Assembly (NCBI GenBank): GCA_002345625.1
Contig: DDWE01000101.1
Location: 1 to 5,156 of the forward strand
Source of the DNA: Desulfuromonadaceae bacterium UBA2294
Lineage (GTDB): Bacteria; Desulfobacterota; Desulfuromonadia; Desulfuromonadales; UBA2294
Direction of reading: 5' to 3'
DNA: 5,156 bases
The notes beneath the pieces were generated by a model. It did not search any database, was not told where the DNA came from, and saw nothing but the letters and a program-made list of their open reading frames with translations. Positions 1 to 4,807 of the stretch are shown here, one piece after another. A program made the translations under genes and the position numbers. The stretch's first letter is position 1. Each line of letters opens with the position of its first letter.

Positions 1-402
1 ATGGCGAACCCGGCCCAGGTGGTCAAGGCGATGATTGAAGCCGATTCCTATGACGGCCCGTCTATTATTATCGCTTACAGCCATTGTATCGCCCACGGCA
101 TCGATATGACGACCGCAGTTGATGAATGCAAGAAGGCCGTTGCCTGTGGTCACTGGCCGCTGTTCCGCTACGATCCGCGACTGTCGGCTCAGGGCAAAAA
201 CCCGCTGCAGCTCGACAGCAAGGAACCGTCCATCTCCTTCGAAGAGTACGCTTACGGCGAGAACCGCTACCGGGTTCTGAAGAAGCTTCAACCGGAAGTG
301 GCCAAGCGCCTCATGGCGCAGCAGACAAAAGAGACCGCATCACGATTTGACCTGTATCAGAAGCTGGCTGAAATGCAGGCTGACTGCGGCGACAAGAAGT
401 AA
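1..402 (+). CDS. nifJ: pyruvate:ferredoxin (flavodoxin) oxidoreductase, C-terminal fragment (5' end outside window)
   Basis: This is the C-terminal 133 residues of a homodimeric-type PFOR. The enzyme oxidatively decarboxylates pyruvate to acetyl-CoA and CO2 in the cytoplasm, passing electrons through Fe-S clusters to ferredoxin or flavodoxin. The segment belongs to the thiamine-pyrophosphate-binding domain. The diagnostic stretch is YDGPSIIIAYSHCIAHGIDM at residues 17-36; its Cys29 matches the cysteine that, in the Desulfovibrio africanus enzyme, ligates the cluster nearest the TPP. It continues with CGHWPLFRYDPRL (49-61) and GKNPLQLDSKEP (66-77), both typical of the family. The ATG at position 1 is almost certainly an internal methionine, because the full protein is about 1,200 residues and most of it lies to the left. 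The protein ends at TAA 400-402, and I see no long C-terminal extension of the D. africanus type. A terminator follows about 22 bp later, so this gene ends its transcription unit. Family assignment is secure; physiological direction (pyruvate oxidation or synthesis) cannot be read here. Confidence 0.93.
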   Translation: MANPAQVVKAMIEADSYDGPSIIIAYSHCIAHGIDMTTAVDECKKAVACGHWPLFRYDPRLSAQGKNPLQLDSKEPSISFEEYAYGENRYRVLKKLQPEVAKRLMAQQTKETASRFDLYQKLAEMQADCGDKK

Positions 403-424
403 ATCAAGAGTTCAAATCATACGT

Positions 425-463
425 AAAAAGGGGTTCTCGGCATCGTCCGGGGGCCCCTTTTTA
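425..463 (+). terminator. intrinsic terminator of the PFOR gene
   Basis: The arm AAAAAGGGG (425-433) pairs with CCCCTTTTT (454-462) across a 20-nt loop, and the U-run is part of the 3' arm. It begins 22 bp after the PFOR stop codon and separates that gene from the mglBA promoter. The A-run on the left may let it work in both directions. Confidence 0.8.
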
Positions 464-526
464 TTTGTACACTCCGTCTTTTTCGGTGCTTCGCTGAGCA
501 CCCGTTCTCCATTACGGGAATAGGGG

Positions 527-555
527 TTGATGATTCAGACCTTTAATGCTATAAA
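527..555 (+). promoter_or_regulatory. sigma70-type promoter of mglBA
   Basis: A -35 hexamer TTGATG (527-532) and a -10 hexamer TATAAA (550-555) are separated by exactly 17 bp. The predicted start of transcription is near 562, giving a leader of about 30 nt before the mglB start, which includes its ribosome-binding site. It is the only convincing promoter between the PFOR terminator and mglB. No operator-like palindrome overlaps it. Confidence 0.65.
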
Positions 556-591
556 GTCACGGATGTACAATACCAGCAAAGGAGCACCAGT

Positions 592-1089
592 ATGTCGAGT
601 TCTCACTCATCGACCTTCGTGATGTATGACGAAGAACTCCGCAAGATCAACATGGTCTCGGAGAAACTGCTTCGCGAAGCGAATGCCAAAGTCATTTTTC
701 TGGTCGACAAAAATGGACAGTTGATCACGTCCGTCGGTGAGACCGAGCATCTCGACACCACCAGCCTGGCCTCACTGACCGCCGGCAACATCGCCGCCAC
801 CGGTGGTCTGGCCAAATTGATCGGTGAAAAAGAGTTCTCCATCCTGTTCCACGAAGGGGAGAAGGACAACATCCACATCTCCATCGTCGGTGGCCGCGTT
901 ATTCTCGTTGTTATCTTCGATACGCGCAGCTCCCTCGGTCTGGTGCGCCTGCGGGTCAAAAAAGCAAGTGATGACTACGGGCAGATCTTCGAGGATCTCG
1001 CCAAGAAAGCGGCACAGGAAGATAAAGACGGCGTTCCGAGTCCGTTTGCCGAGATCACGGACGACGACATCGACAATCTCTTCAGCTGA
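592..1089 (+). CDS. mglB: MglB, Roadblock/LC7-domain GTPase-activating partner of MglA
   Basis: This is a 165-residue Roadblock/LC7 protein. In Myxococcus xanthus, MglB homodimers act as GAP for the small GTPase MglA and mark the lagging cell pole, controlling polarity and motility. Residues 11-123 match it closely: MYDEELRKIN (11-20), NAKVIFLVDKNGQLI (31-45), DTTSLASLTAGN (55-66), GGLAKLIGE (71-79), then the hydrophobic strand VILVVIFD (103-110) and SSLGLVRLRVKKAS (113-126). The C-terminus carries the conserved tail SPFAEITDDDIDNLFS (150-165), which in Myxococcus belongs to a region contacting MglA. The start is the ATG at 592, preceded by AAAGGAG (578-584) at a 7-nt spacing. mglA begins 13 bp after the stop, so the two are one operon, in the usual B-then-A order. 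No signal peptide or membrane segment is present. Which process it serves here (type IV pili, gliding or another polar system) cannot be told from the window. Confidence 0.95.
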   Translation: MSSSHSSTFVMYDEELRKINMVSEKLLREANAKVIFLVDKNGQLITSVGETEHLDTTSLASLTAGNIAATGGLAKLIGEKEFSILFHEGEKDNIHISIVGGRVILVVIFDTRSSLGLVRLRVKKASDDYGQIFEDLAKKAAQEDKDGVPSPFAEITDDDIDNLFS

Positions 1090-1102
1090 AGGGCCAACCT
1101 GC

Positions 1103-1711
1103 ATGTCTTTCATCAATTACGCTTCACGCGAAATCAACTGCAAGATTGTCTATTACGGGCCTGGCCTTTGCGGCAAGACCACGAATCTGCAGTTCGTCTA
1201 CCAAAAAACCTCACCCGACGCCAAAGGGAAGATGATCTCCCTGGCGACGGAGACCGAGCGCACCCTGTTTTTCGACTTTCTCCCTCTGGCCCTCGGTGAG
1301 ATCCGCGGCTTTAAAACCCGCTTTCATCTCTACACCGTTCCCGGTCAGGTCTTCTATGACGCTTCGCGAAAATTGATCCTCAAAGGGGTCGATGGCGTTG
1401 TCTTTGTCGCCGACTCCCAGGAAGAGCGCCTCGACGCGAATATTGAAAGCATGGAGAACCTCAAGGTTAACCTGGAGGAGCAGGGCTACCAGCTCGACAA
1501 GCTCCCCTTCGTCATCCAGTACAACAAACGAGATCTGCCCAACGTCACCTCGATGGAGGAGCTGCGCAGCCTGCTCAACCCCAACAACGTCCCCGAATAC
1601 GAAGCCTGCGCGACCACCGGCGAAGGCGTTTTCGAGACCCTCAAGGCGGTCGCCAAGCTGATCCTGATGGAGTTGAAAAAAGGCGGTGCCGGTGGCGGCG
1701 CTATGGGTTGA
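1103..1711 (+). CDS. mglA: MglA, Ras-like polarity GTPase
   Basis: This 202-residue cytoplasmic Ras-superfamily GTPase is the switch that sets the leading cell pole and drives motility in Myxococcus xanthus. Landmarks sit at the same numbers as in the Myxococcus protein: P-loop GPGLCGKTT (19-27), Arg53 in TERTLFFDFLP, the G3 motif TVPGQ (78-82) with Thr78 in place of the usual Asp, catalytic Gln82, and the base-specificity motif NKRD (141-144). The G5-like segment is CATTGEGVFETLKAV near residues 175-190. The chain ends in a short lysine/glycine-rich tail, KKGGAGGGAMG, a little longer than the 195-residue Myxococcus protein. The ATG at 1103 is chosen because it begins exactly where the family begins (MSFINYASREINCKIVYYGPG) and GAAGGG lies about 9 nt upstream. 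The open frame extends upstream to 824, but only as a shadow of mglB. It is cotranscribed with mglB, its GAP. A terminator follows 47 bp after the stop. Confidence 0.96.
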   Translation: MSFINYASREINCKIVYYGPGLCGKTTNLQFVYQKTSPDAKGKMISLATETERTLFFDFLPLALGEIRGFKTRFHLYTVPGQVFYDASRKLILKGVDGVVFVADSQEERLDANIESMENLKVNLEEQGYQLDKLPFVIQYNKRDLPNVTSMEELRSLLNPNNVPEYEACATTGEGVFETLKAVAKLILMELKKGGAGGGAMG

Positions 1712-1727
1712 CCCGCAACCGCTCCCA

Positions 1728-1757
1728 TTGCTCATACCGACGCAAACGAATTATAAC
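1728..1757 (+). promoter_or_regulatory. possible weak promoter for the spermidine-synthase-like gene
   Basis: TTGCTC (1728-1733) and TATAAC (1752-1757) are 18 bp apart, just before the mglBA terminator. If used, transcription would start inside the terminator hairpin, so an RNA begun here would lack its left arm and could read through into the gene at 1820. The match is modest and this is an inference. Confidence 0.25.
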
Positions 1758-1758
1758 G

Positions 1759-1791
1759 AAAAGGCCAGCCTGCATCAGGTTGGCCTTTTTT
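1759..1791 (+). terminator. intrinsic terminator of mglBA
   Basis: AAAAGGCCA (1759-1767) pairs with TGGCCTTTT (1781-1789). An inner CCTG/CAGG continuation gives a stem of about 13 pairs with one mismatch and a 3-nt loop, followed by a run of T. It lies 47 bp beyond mglA and is strong in form. It may also act on the opposite strand because of the left A-run. Confidence 0.88.
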
Positions 1792-1819
1792 CGAGCCCTG
1801 TCCCCTGTGAGACCTAACC

Positions 1820-2497
1820 ATGTCCGACTGGACCCTTCTCGACACTGCCCAGATTCCCGGCAACGGCGGTGAGCTGCAACTCTACCAGCGCGATAGCGAG
1901 TTCTCTATCAGTATTCTCGGTGGGGGTGTGCTGATGAACACCAGGGCGCACGGCTCGGAGGATGCCCTGGCAGAAATCAGCTGTAAAAAAATCGCCAATC
2001 GCCCCGAGGCCCGCGTGCTGATCGGTGGCCTCGGCATGGGCTTTACCCTCGCCGCCGCCCTGCGCCATCTTGGCACCAACGCCGAGGTGATTGTCGCCGA
2101 ACTGGTCCCGGCAGTCGTCCGCTGGAATCATGGCCCTCTGGGGGAACACGCAGGGAACCCGCTACAAGACCCCAGAACAATGGTGCGCGAAGGCGATGTC
2201 GCCAAGATTCTGCGCGGCGAGCGCAAGGCTTATGATGCCATTTTGCTCGATGTCGATAACGGCCCCGAAGGCTTTACGCGCAAAAAAAACGACTGGCTCT
2301 ACAGCATCGACGGCCTGACCGCCGCCTACGGCGCCCTGCGCCCGAGCGGTCTTCTCGCCATCTGGTCGGCCGGGCCGGATCGCAGCTTTACACAACGGCT
2401 GCGCAAGGTCGGATTCAAGGTTCGCCAGAGTCGGGTCCATGAGCATGAAAAGGAAGGCGATCTGCACATGATCTGGCTCGCCGAGCGCGACCCTTAA
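1820..2497 (+). CDS. spermidine-synthase-like protein (SAM-type Rossmann fold)
   Basis: A 225-residue soluble protein related to the polyamine aminopropyltransferase (SpeE) superfamily. Residues 16-55 form the N-terminal strand region (GGELQLYQRDSEFSISI, LMNTRAHGSEDALAE). Residues 66-77, VLIGGLGMGFTL, are the glycine-rich nucleotide-binding loop. Glu94 in VIVAELVPAVV is the acidic residue that binds the ribose in this fold, and GD at 125-126 resembles the adenine-contact position. DAILLDVDNGPEG (139-151) occupies the active-site loop. True spermidine synthases have D-x-x-D there, often followed by DP; this protein has L-D-V-D-N-G-P instead, and it is shorter than the roughly 280-residue enzymes. 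The reaction is therefore uncertain: it may be a polyamine enzyme, a methyltransferase, or neither. The ATG at 1820 has only a weak ribosome-binding site (GTGAGA about 9 nt away). It follows the mglBA terminator, so it is probably a separate unit, with no evident functional link to MglAB. Confidence 0.8.
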   Translation: MSDWTLLDTAQIPGNGGELQLYQRDSEFSISILGGGVLMNTRAHGSEDALAEISCKKIANRPEARVLIGGLGMGFTLAAALRHLGTNAEVIVAELVPAVVRWNHGPLGEHAGNPLQDPRTMVREGDVAKILRGERKAYDAILLDVDNGPEGFTRKKNDWLYSIDGLTAAYGALRPSGLLAIWSAGPDRSFTQRLRKVGFKVRQSRVHEHEKEGDLHMIWLAERDP

Positions 2498-2524
2498 GTC
2501 TTAATGTTGTGTAATTCTCTGTTT

Positions 2525-2547
2525 CTGAAGGAATTTTTTACCTTCAG
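2525..2547. other. small hairpin after the spermidine-synthase-like gene
   Basis: CTGAAGG (2525-2531) and CCTTCAG (2541-2547) form a 7-bp stem around a T-rich 9-nt loop, 28 bp past the stop codon. No T-run follows on the + strand, so it is not a textbook terminator. It may mark the end of that transcript or stabilise its 3' end. The rest of 2548-2700 holds no supported gene. Confidence 0.35.
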
Positions 2548-2701
2548 ATGAAAAAAGACGATTGTCCTGCACCGCTGCATCTGTTAGATTGATTGCGCTG
2601 GGTCGGCCCCACCCCCCCTCCGGGGCCTATGCGGGAGGAAATTGCGGACATATCTCTGCAGGTTGCCCCGCCCCAGCACTTTTTATTTGCCCTGCGGTGA
2701 G

Positions 2702-2750
2702 CAGGCGCCGACAGAGGCAATTTGGCCTTGACTTTGCCCCTTGGCGCCTG
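2702..2750. repeat. inverted repeat around the tRNA-Asn promoter
   Basis: CAGGCGCC (2702-2709) is perfectly inverted as GGCGCCTG (2743-2750), with 33 bp between. The right arm ends at the base before the -10 hexamer, and the -35 lies between the arms. The 41-bp distance between centres is about four helical turns, as expected if a regulator bound both arms. Each arm contains the self-complementary GGCGCC, so chance is a real alternative. Confidence 0.4.
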
Positions 2751-2756
2751 TATAAA
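2728..2756 (+). promoter_or_regulatory. strong sigma70-type promoter of tRNA-Asn
   Basis: TTGACT (2728-2733) and TATAAA (2751-2756) are separated by 17 bp, close to consensus. The expected start is near 2763, only about 12 nt before the mature tRNA, as is usual for a singly transcribed tRNA gene. Confidence 0.8.
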
Positions 2757-2774
2757 AACCGTCGTTATATTTAT

Positions 2775-2850
2775 TCCCCGATAGCTCAGTCGGTAGAGCG
2801 GGTGACTGTTAATCACCTTGTCGCAAGTTCGAGTCTTGCTCGGGGAGCCA
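2775..2850 (+). tRNA. tRNA-Asn (anticodon GTT)
   Basis: A complete 76-nt cloverleaf with encoded CCA. The acceptor stem TCCCCGA (2775-2781) pairs perfectly with TCGGGGA (2840-2846), and G2847 is the discriminator. The D-stem is GCTC/GAGC (2784-2787, 2796-2799). The anticodon stem GGTGA/TCACC (2801-2805, 2813-2817) encloses CTGTTAA with anticodon GTT at 2808-2810. The variable loop is TTGTC, and the T-stem GCAAG/CTTGC (2823-2827, 2835-2839) encloses TTCGAGT. All four stems are unbroken, so the gene looks functional. It has its own promoter upstream and a hairpin terminator 10 bp downstream. Its 3' end and terminator are repeated at 4808-4859, on the far side of the hipA-hipB cassette, which makes it a candidate integration target. 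Confidence 0.98.
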
Positions 2851-2890
2851 TAAGAAATAAGGGCTCACAGCTTTTTTGCTGTGAGCCCTT
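2839..2890 (+). repeat. left copy of 52-bp direct repeat (tRNA-Asn 3' end plus terminator), candidate attachment site
   Basis: Aligned without gaps to 4808-4859, 44 of 52 bases agree by eye. The repeat begins in the last base of the T-stem (CTCGGGGAG...), covers the rest of the acceptor stem and CCA, and runs through the terminator hairpin. The two copies enclose about 1.9 kb that holds only hipA, hipB and their control region. A tRNA 3' end duplicated across an accessory gene pair is the usual footprint of site-specific integration. Confidence 0.6.
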
Positions 2891-2892
2891 TT
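2861..2892. terminator. bidirectional terminator after tRNA-Asn
   Basis: The arm GGGCTCACAGC (2861-2871) pairs perfectly with GCTGTGAGCCC (2878-2888) around a loop of six T; TTTTCTTTT follows. On the - strand the same hairpin is followed by TTATTTCTTA, so it should also stop leftward transcripts from hipA-hipB before they run antisense through the tRNA. Confidence 0.88.
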
Positions 2893-2974
2893 CTTTTGAT
2901 TTTGAATCTCCCCCCCAGCGTTCCAACCCCGTGTGCTTGTTGAGATCAGCTAACACTGCCTCTAACTGAATCAC

Positions 2975-3000
2975 CTGATCAATTCATGATTATTGATCAG
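2975..3000. other. hairpin overlapping the hipB stop codon
   Basis: CTGATCAAT (2975-2983) and ATTGATCAG (2992-3000) are perfectly complementary 9-bp arms around an 8-nt loop. The stop codon of the HipB-like gene (2990-2992, - strand) lies at the loop edge, so the last codons are in the stem. No T-run follows on the - strand. It is more likely a 3'-end stabiliser or a protein site than an intrinsic terminator. Confidence 0.45.
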
Positions 3001-3286
3001 ACATATTGATGCGCCATGATTCCGGTGGCAGAAACGTTATTTTCAAACCAAAGGGAGAGGCTAGCTTTTCCAGTGTCGACAAAGTCGGATTTCCCGAACC
3101 ATTTTCAAACTCCGAGAGAATACGAGGAGAGACACCGGCAATTTTTTGGGCATAATCCCTTTGCGTCATGCCGAGAATCTTGCGCATCTGACGCGTCGCC
3201 TCTCTTATCCCGATATTGCCTGCTGCGAGATCCCGGTAGAGGGTTTCTTTCATTTCTGTCATTTTATATGTGTCAGGACGTTTCAT
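2990..3286 (-). CDS. HipB-like Xre-family helix-turn-helix protein, putative antitoxin and repressor
   Basis: A 98-residue DNA-binding protein. Residues 36-86 form an Xre/HipB-type helix-turn-helix: MTQRDYAQKIAGVSPRILSEFENG (40-63), with helix 2 around TQRDYAQKIAG, recognition helix around SPRILSEFENG, then NPTLSTLEKLASPFGLKITFLP ending in the beta strand typical of HipB. About 30 charged residues precede the domain. In the family, HipB dimers neutralise the HipA kinase by binding it and repress the operon by binding palindromic operators. Here it is the second gene, 20 bp downstream of hipA, the reverse of the classical order. The ATG at 3284-3286 is supported by AAAGAGA a few bases upstream; Met9 and Met12 are weaker alternatives. 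The four operator-like palindromes at 4591-4742 are its likely targets (inference). A stem overlaps its stop codon. The antitoxin role rests on the helix-turn-helix and its partner and is not proven. Confidence 0.85.
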   Translation of the reverse strand: MKRPDTYKMTEMKETLYRDLAAGNIGIREATRQMRKILGMTQRDYAQKIAGVSPRILSEFENGSGNPTLSTLEKLASPFGLKITFLPPESWRINMSDQ

Positions 3287-3306
3287 TTGTCTCTTTCTGC
3301 CGTGGA

Positions 3307-4608
3307 TTATGGCTTGGCGCTTGCCAGCCCTCTGGCGACTTCATCTATCCATTTAGTCAGCCGCTCGATGATTTCATCATCAACTTTACATCGTCGCATG
3401 ACATCTGGTAGCGCTTTGACCTTTTCGGCAAGGGTAGCAAGCCAGGTTCTGGTCTCGAATGGGTCAAGAGTATAGCGAAGCTTCTCGCATATGGTTGCCC
3501 ATTCAGGTTGGCTGCCGGGGCGCTCATCTACCCATCGCGTTACGCGATTGATCCCTTCCGGATCAAGAAACATCGGAGCGAAGTCATACACGGGCGAAAG
3601 CGCAATTTGGCCATCAATTCTCAGGACAGCGGTGTTGCGGCCATGATTGTCGGTGTTGCGAAGCGCTAGGGTCAAGACATCTCTCAGGAGGTACTCACGC
3701 AGTTCCGTGGCGGGATCGGTGGCGCGCTCAGCCAGTGCCCGGCAATAAACATCGTGATGCACGGCTGTGCCAAACCCGGGGATACCAGCAAGGGCGTAGA
3801 GGCTGTGCATGCCGTGACGGATGACCTTGCCGTGTTGGACAACCCGATCAAATCTGGGGACAAAAAGGGTGCTGTTCTCGTATGTCAGTGGCGCACCTGT
3901 TCGAACGCCGAATTGTCGGGCGACCTCCAGGTAAGGCGCTTCATTTCTCAAAACCTGTTGGTTGCGCGCATTCGTACGGTCCCCTCGGGGAAATTTAACC
4001 AGCCAGAAACGAGCGGCTTTGTCGTCAGGTAGCGCCCCTTCGGCATGAAACATCCCGGCAACATCCTCGGCCAGCAAATATTTGGGTGCTTCACCCTGAA
4101 CGCTGGAGGCGCCTGCGATATGTGCACCCCGTTCAGCGGCATATTCAAGAAAATCTTCGCGCTGTTCAAGGATATCGATACGGGGGAACCCGTTTTTGAA
4201 CTGGTCAGGAGGAGGGGACTGGACTGCTTCTGCAATGCGCAGGTGGCCGGGCGGGTTGCCGGTCCCCTTGACAAGCACATGCCAGTCGACCTGGGGGCCG
4301 TCATTGGCGACCTGGATCCTTCTGAGCCAGGCGCGCCTGCCTGCTCCGGAAGGCAGCAGGTCGACCAAAAAAGCTGGCCATGTATCAAAACGGAACAGCT
4401 CAAAACCCACTGTCAAGCCCGGGACGAGTTCCGCGTTTTTGGAATTGAGGTTTGCAACAGCATAGTCGACATCATATTCCAGCCGACACGCCCCTTCGGT
4501 GCCTTTCTCTAAAGATGATCCATAGGGTTCAAATGTCGCTGCTGTCTGCCAGCGACCAGAGAGATATATTTCGATGTGACAATTCATATGATTCACAATA
4601 GTGGTCAA
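3307..4608 (-). CDS. HipA-family serine/threonine kinase, putative toxin of a type II toxin-antitoxin pair
   Basis: A cytoplasmic HipA-fold kinase of about 433 residues, the usual full length. Known HipA toxins phosphorylate targets such as glutamyl-tRNA synthetase and cause growth arrest. Using the TTG start, residues 10-120 are the N-terminal HipA subdomain (IEIYLSGRW, FLVDLLPSGAGRR, PGHLRIAE). GASSVQGEAPK (166-176) is the conserved Gly/Ser loop. Lys205 in FWLVKFPRG is the ATP lysine; NEAPYLEVARQFGV and the RFDR strand (252-255) follow. NTDNHGRN (318-325) is the catalytic loop with Asp320 and Asn325, and YDFAP (341-345) is the Mg-binding motif. Every key residue is present, so the kinase looks active. 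The start is uncertain: TTG 4606-4608 has an excellent GGGGAGAGG six bases upstream. GTG 4638 gives 443 residues and ATG 4587 gives 426, neither with a ribosome-binding site. It is transcribed first, with the HipB-like gene 20 bp behind. Target unknown. Confidence 0.88.
   Translation of the reverse strand: MTTIVNHMNCHIEIYLSGRWQTAATFEPYGSSLEKGTEGACRLEYDVDYAVANLNSKNAELVPGLTVGFELFRFDTWPAFLVDLLPSGAGRRAWLRRIQVANDGPQVDWHVLVKGTGNPPGHLRIAEAVQSPPPDQFKNGFPRIDILEQREDFLEYAAERGAHIAGASSVQGEAPKYLLAEDVAGMFHAEGALPDDKAARFWLVKFPRGDRTNARNQQVLRNEAPYLEVARQFGVRTGAPLTYENSTLFVPRFDRVVQHGKVIRHGMHSLYALAGIPGFGTAVHHDVYCRALAERATDPATELREYLLRDVLTLALRNTDNHGRNTAVLRIDGQIALSPVYDFAPMFLDPEGINRVTRWVDERPGSQPEWATICEKLRYTLDPFETRTWLATLAEKVKALPDVMRRCKVDDEIIERLTKWIDEVARGLASAKP
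4591..4606. promoter_or_regulatory. operator-like site O1 at the hipA start
   Basis: ATTCACAATAGTGGTC matches ATTCACTATAGTGAAT at 12 of 16 positions, with the left half nearly intact and the outer right half eroded. It touches the TTG start codon of hipA and overlaps its first codons. Its centre is 42 bp from O2. Confidence 0.5.
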
Positions 4609-4614
4609 AAATGG

Positions 4615-4623
4615 CCTCTCCCC
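4615..4623 (-). promoter_or_regulatory. ribosome-binding site deciding the hipA start
   Basis: Read on the - strand this is GGGGAGAGG, a strong Shine-Dalgarno sequence. It stands six bases before TTG 4606-4608, against 27 bases before ATG 4585-4587. It lies inside the longer reading frame that starts at GTG 4638, where it would have no purpose. This favours a TTG start, low in efficiency as suits a toxin. Confidence 0.5.
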
Positions 4624-4632
4624 GTGCTTATT

Positions 4633-4648
4633 ATTCACTTTAATGATT
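4633..4648. promoter_or_regulatory. operator-like site O2
   Basis: ATTCACTTTAATGATT matches the palindrome at 13 of 16 positions. It overlaps the alternative GTG start and the -10 region and start point of the possible hipA promoter, so a repressor bound here would block initiation. Its centre is 42 bp from O1 and 52 bp from O3. Confidence 0.5.
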
Positions 4649-4675
4649 TATTATCGCCATTTGTAACGATGTCAT
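4647..4675 (-). promoter_or_regulatory. possible promoter of the hipA-hipB operon
   Basis: On the - strand, ATGACA (4675-4670) and AATAAA (4652-4647) are 17 bp apart. Transcription would start near 4640, giving a leader of about 30 nt to the TTG start that includes the ribosome-binding site. The -10 is poor, but the position fits the operators and the start choice. Some promoter must exist in this AT-rich stretch. Confidence 0.3.
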
Positions 4676-4684
4676 ATTTTTCAT

Positions 4685-4700
4685 ATTCACTATAGTGAAT
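4685..4700. promoter_or_regulatory. operator-like site O3 (perfect palindrome)
   Basis: ATTCACTATAGTGAAT is a perfect 16-bp palindrome and the best of four copies. Its size and symmetry suit a dimeric helix-turn-helix repressor such as the HipB-like protein encoded by the same operon. Its centre is 52 bp from O2 and 42 bp from O4. Confidence 0.65.
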
Positions 4701-4726
4701 AGTTTTTGCTGATTTTACAAGAAATT

Positions 4727-4742
4727 ATTCACTATAGTGGCT
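4727..4742. promoter_or_regulatory. operator-like site O4
   Basis: ATTCACTATAGTGGCT is identical to O3 over its first 13 bases and matches at 14 of 16. It is the farthest of the four from hipA, 42 bp centre to centre from O3. Lying upstream of the probable promoter, it would serve looping or cooperative binding rather than direct blockage. Confidence 0.6.
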
Positions 4743-4807
4743 TGTGCTTGATTTGAATTTTGCTGATGCTGAAGGTTACTCGCTGACAAGTGCCCAGCAC
4801 CGTCCGA

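Noticed and set aside
824..1102. Open frame extending mglA upstream by 93 codons
   Set aside because: It overlaps mglB in another frame, its residues are Ser/Arg/Thr-rich noise, and the MglA family begins at the ATG at 1103.
772..1116. Open frames antisense to mglB and mglA, including 603-959 and 1211-1735
   Set aside because: They are shadows of well-supported conserved genes on the + strand.
2605..2627. Hairpin GGCCCC / GGGGCC
   Set aside because: Only six pairs, a C-rich loop and no T-run; in a GC-rich spacer this is expected by chance.
2562..2969. 135-codon + strand open frame
   Set aside because: It runs straight through the tRNA-Asn gene and its terminator; its translation has no recognisable domain or ribosome-binding site.
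4045..4512. 155-codon + strand frame, and other frames opposite hipA
   Set aside because: They lie antisense to hipA, whose catalytic motifs are all present in the - strand frame.
4704..4767. TTTTGCTGAT occurring twice (4704-4713, 4758-4767)
   Set aside because: The 54-bp offset does not follow the operator spacing and the repeats are not symmetric; probably chance in AT-rich DNA.
2891..4807. Search for an integrase, transposase or terminal inverted repeats in the cassette
   Set aside because: The only genes are hipA and hipB; no recombinase motif or insertion-sequence ends were seen, so no mobile element is called.
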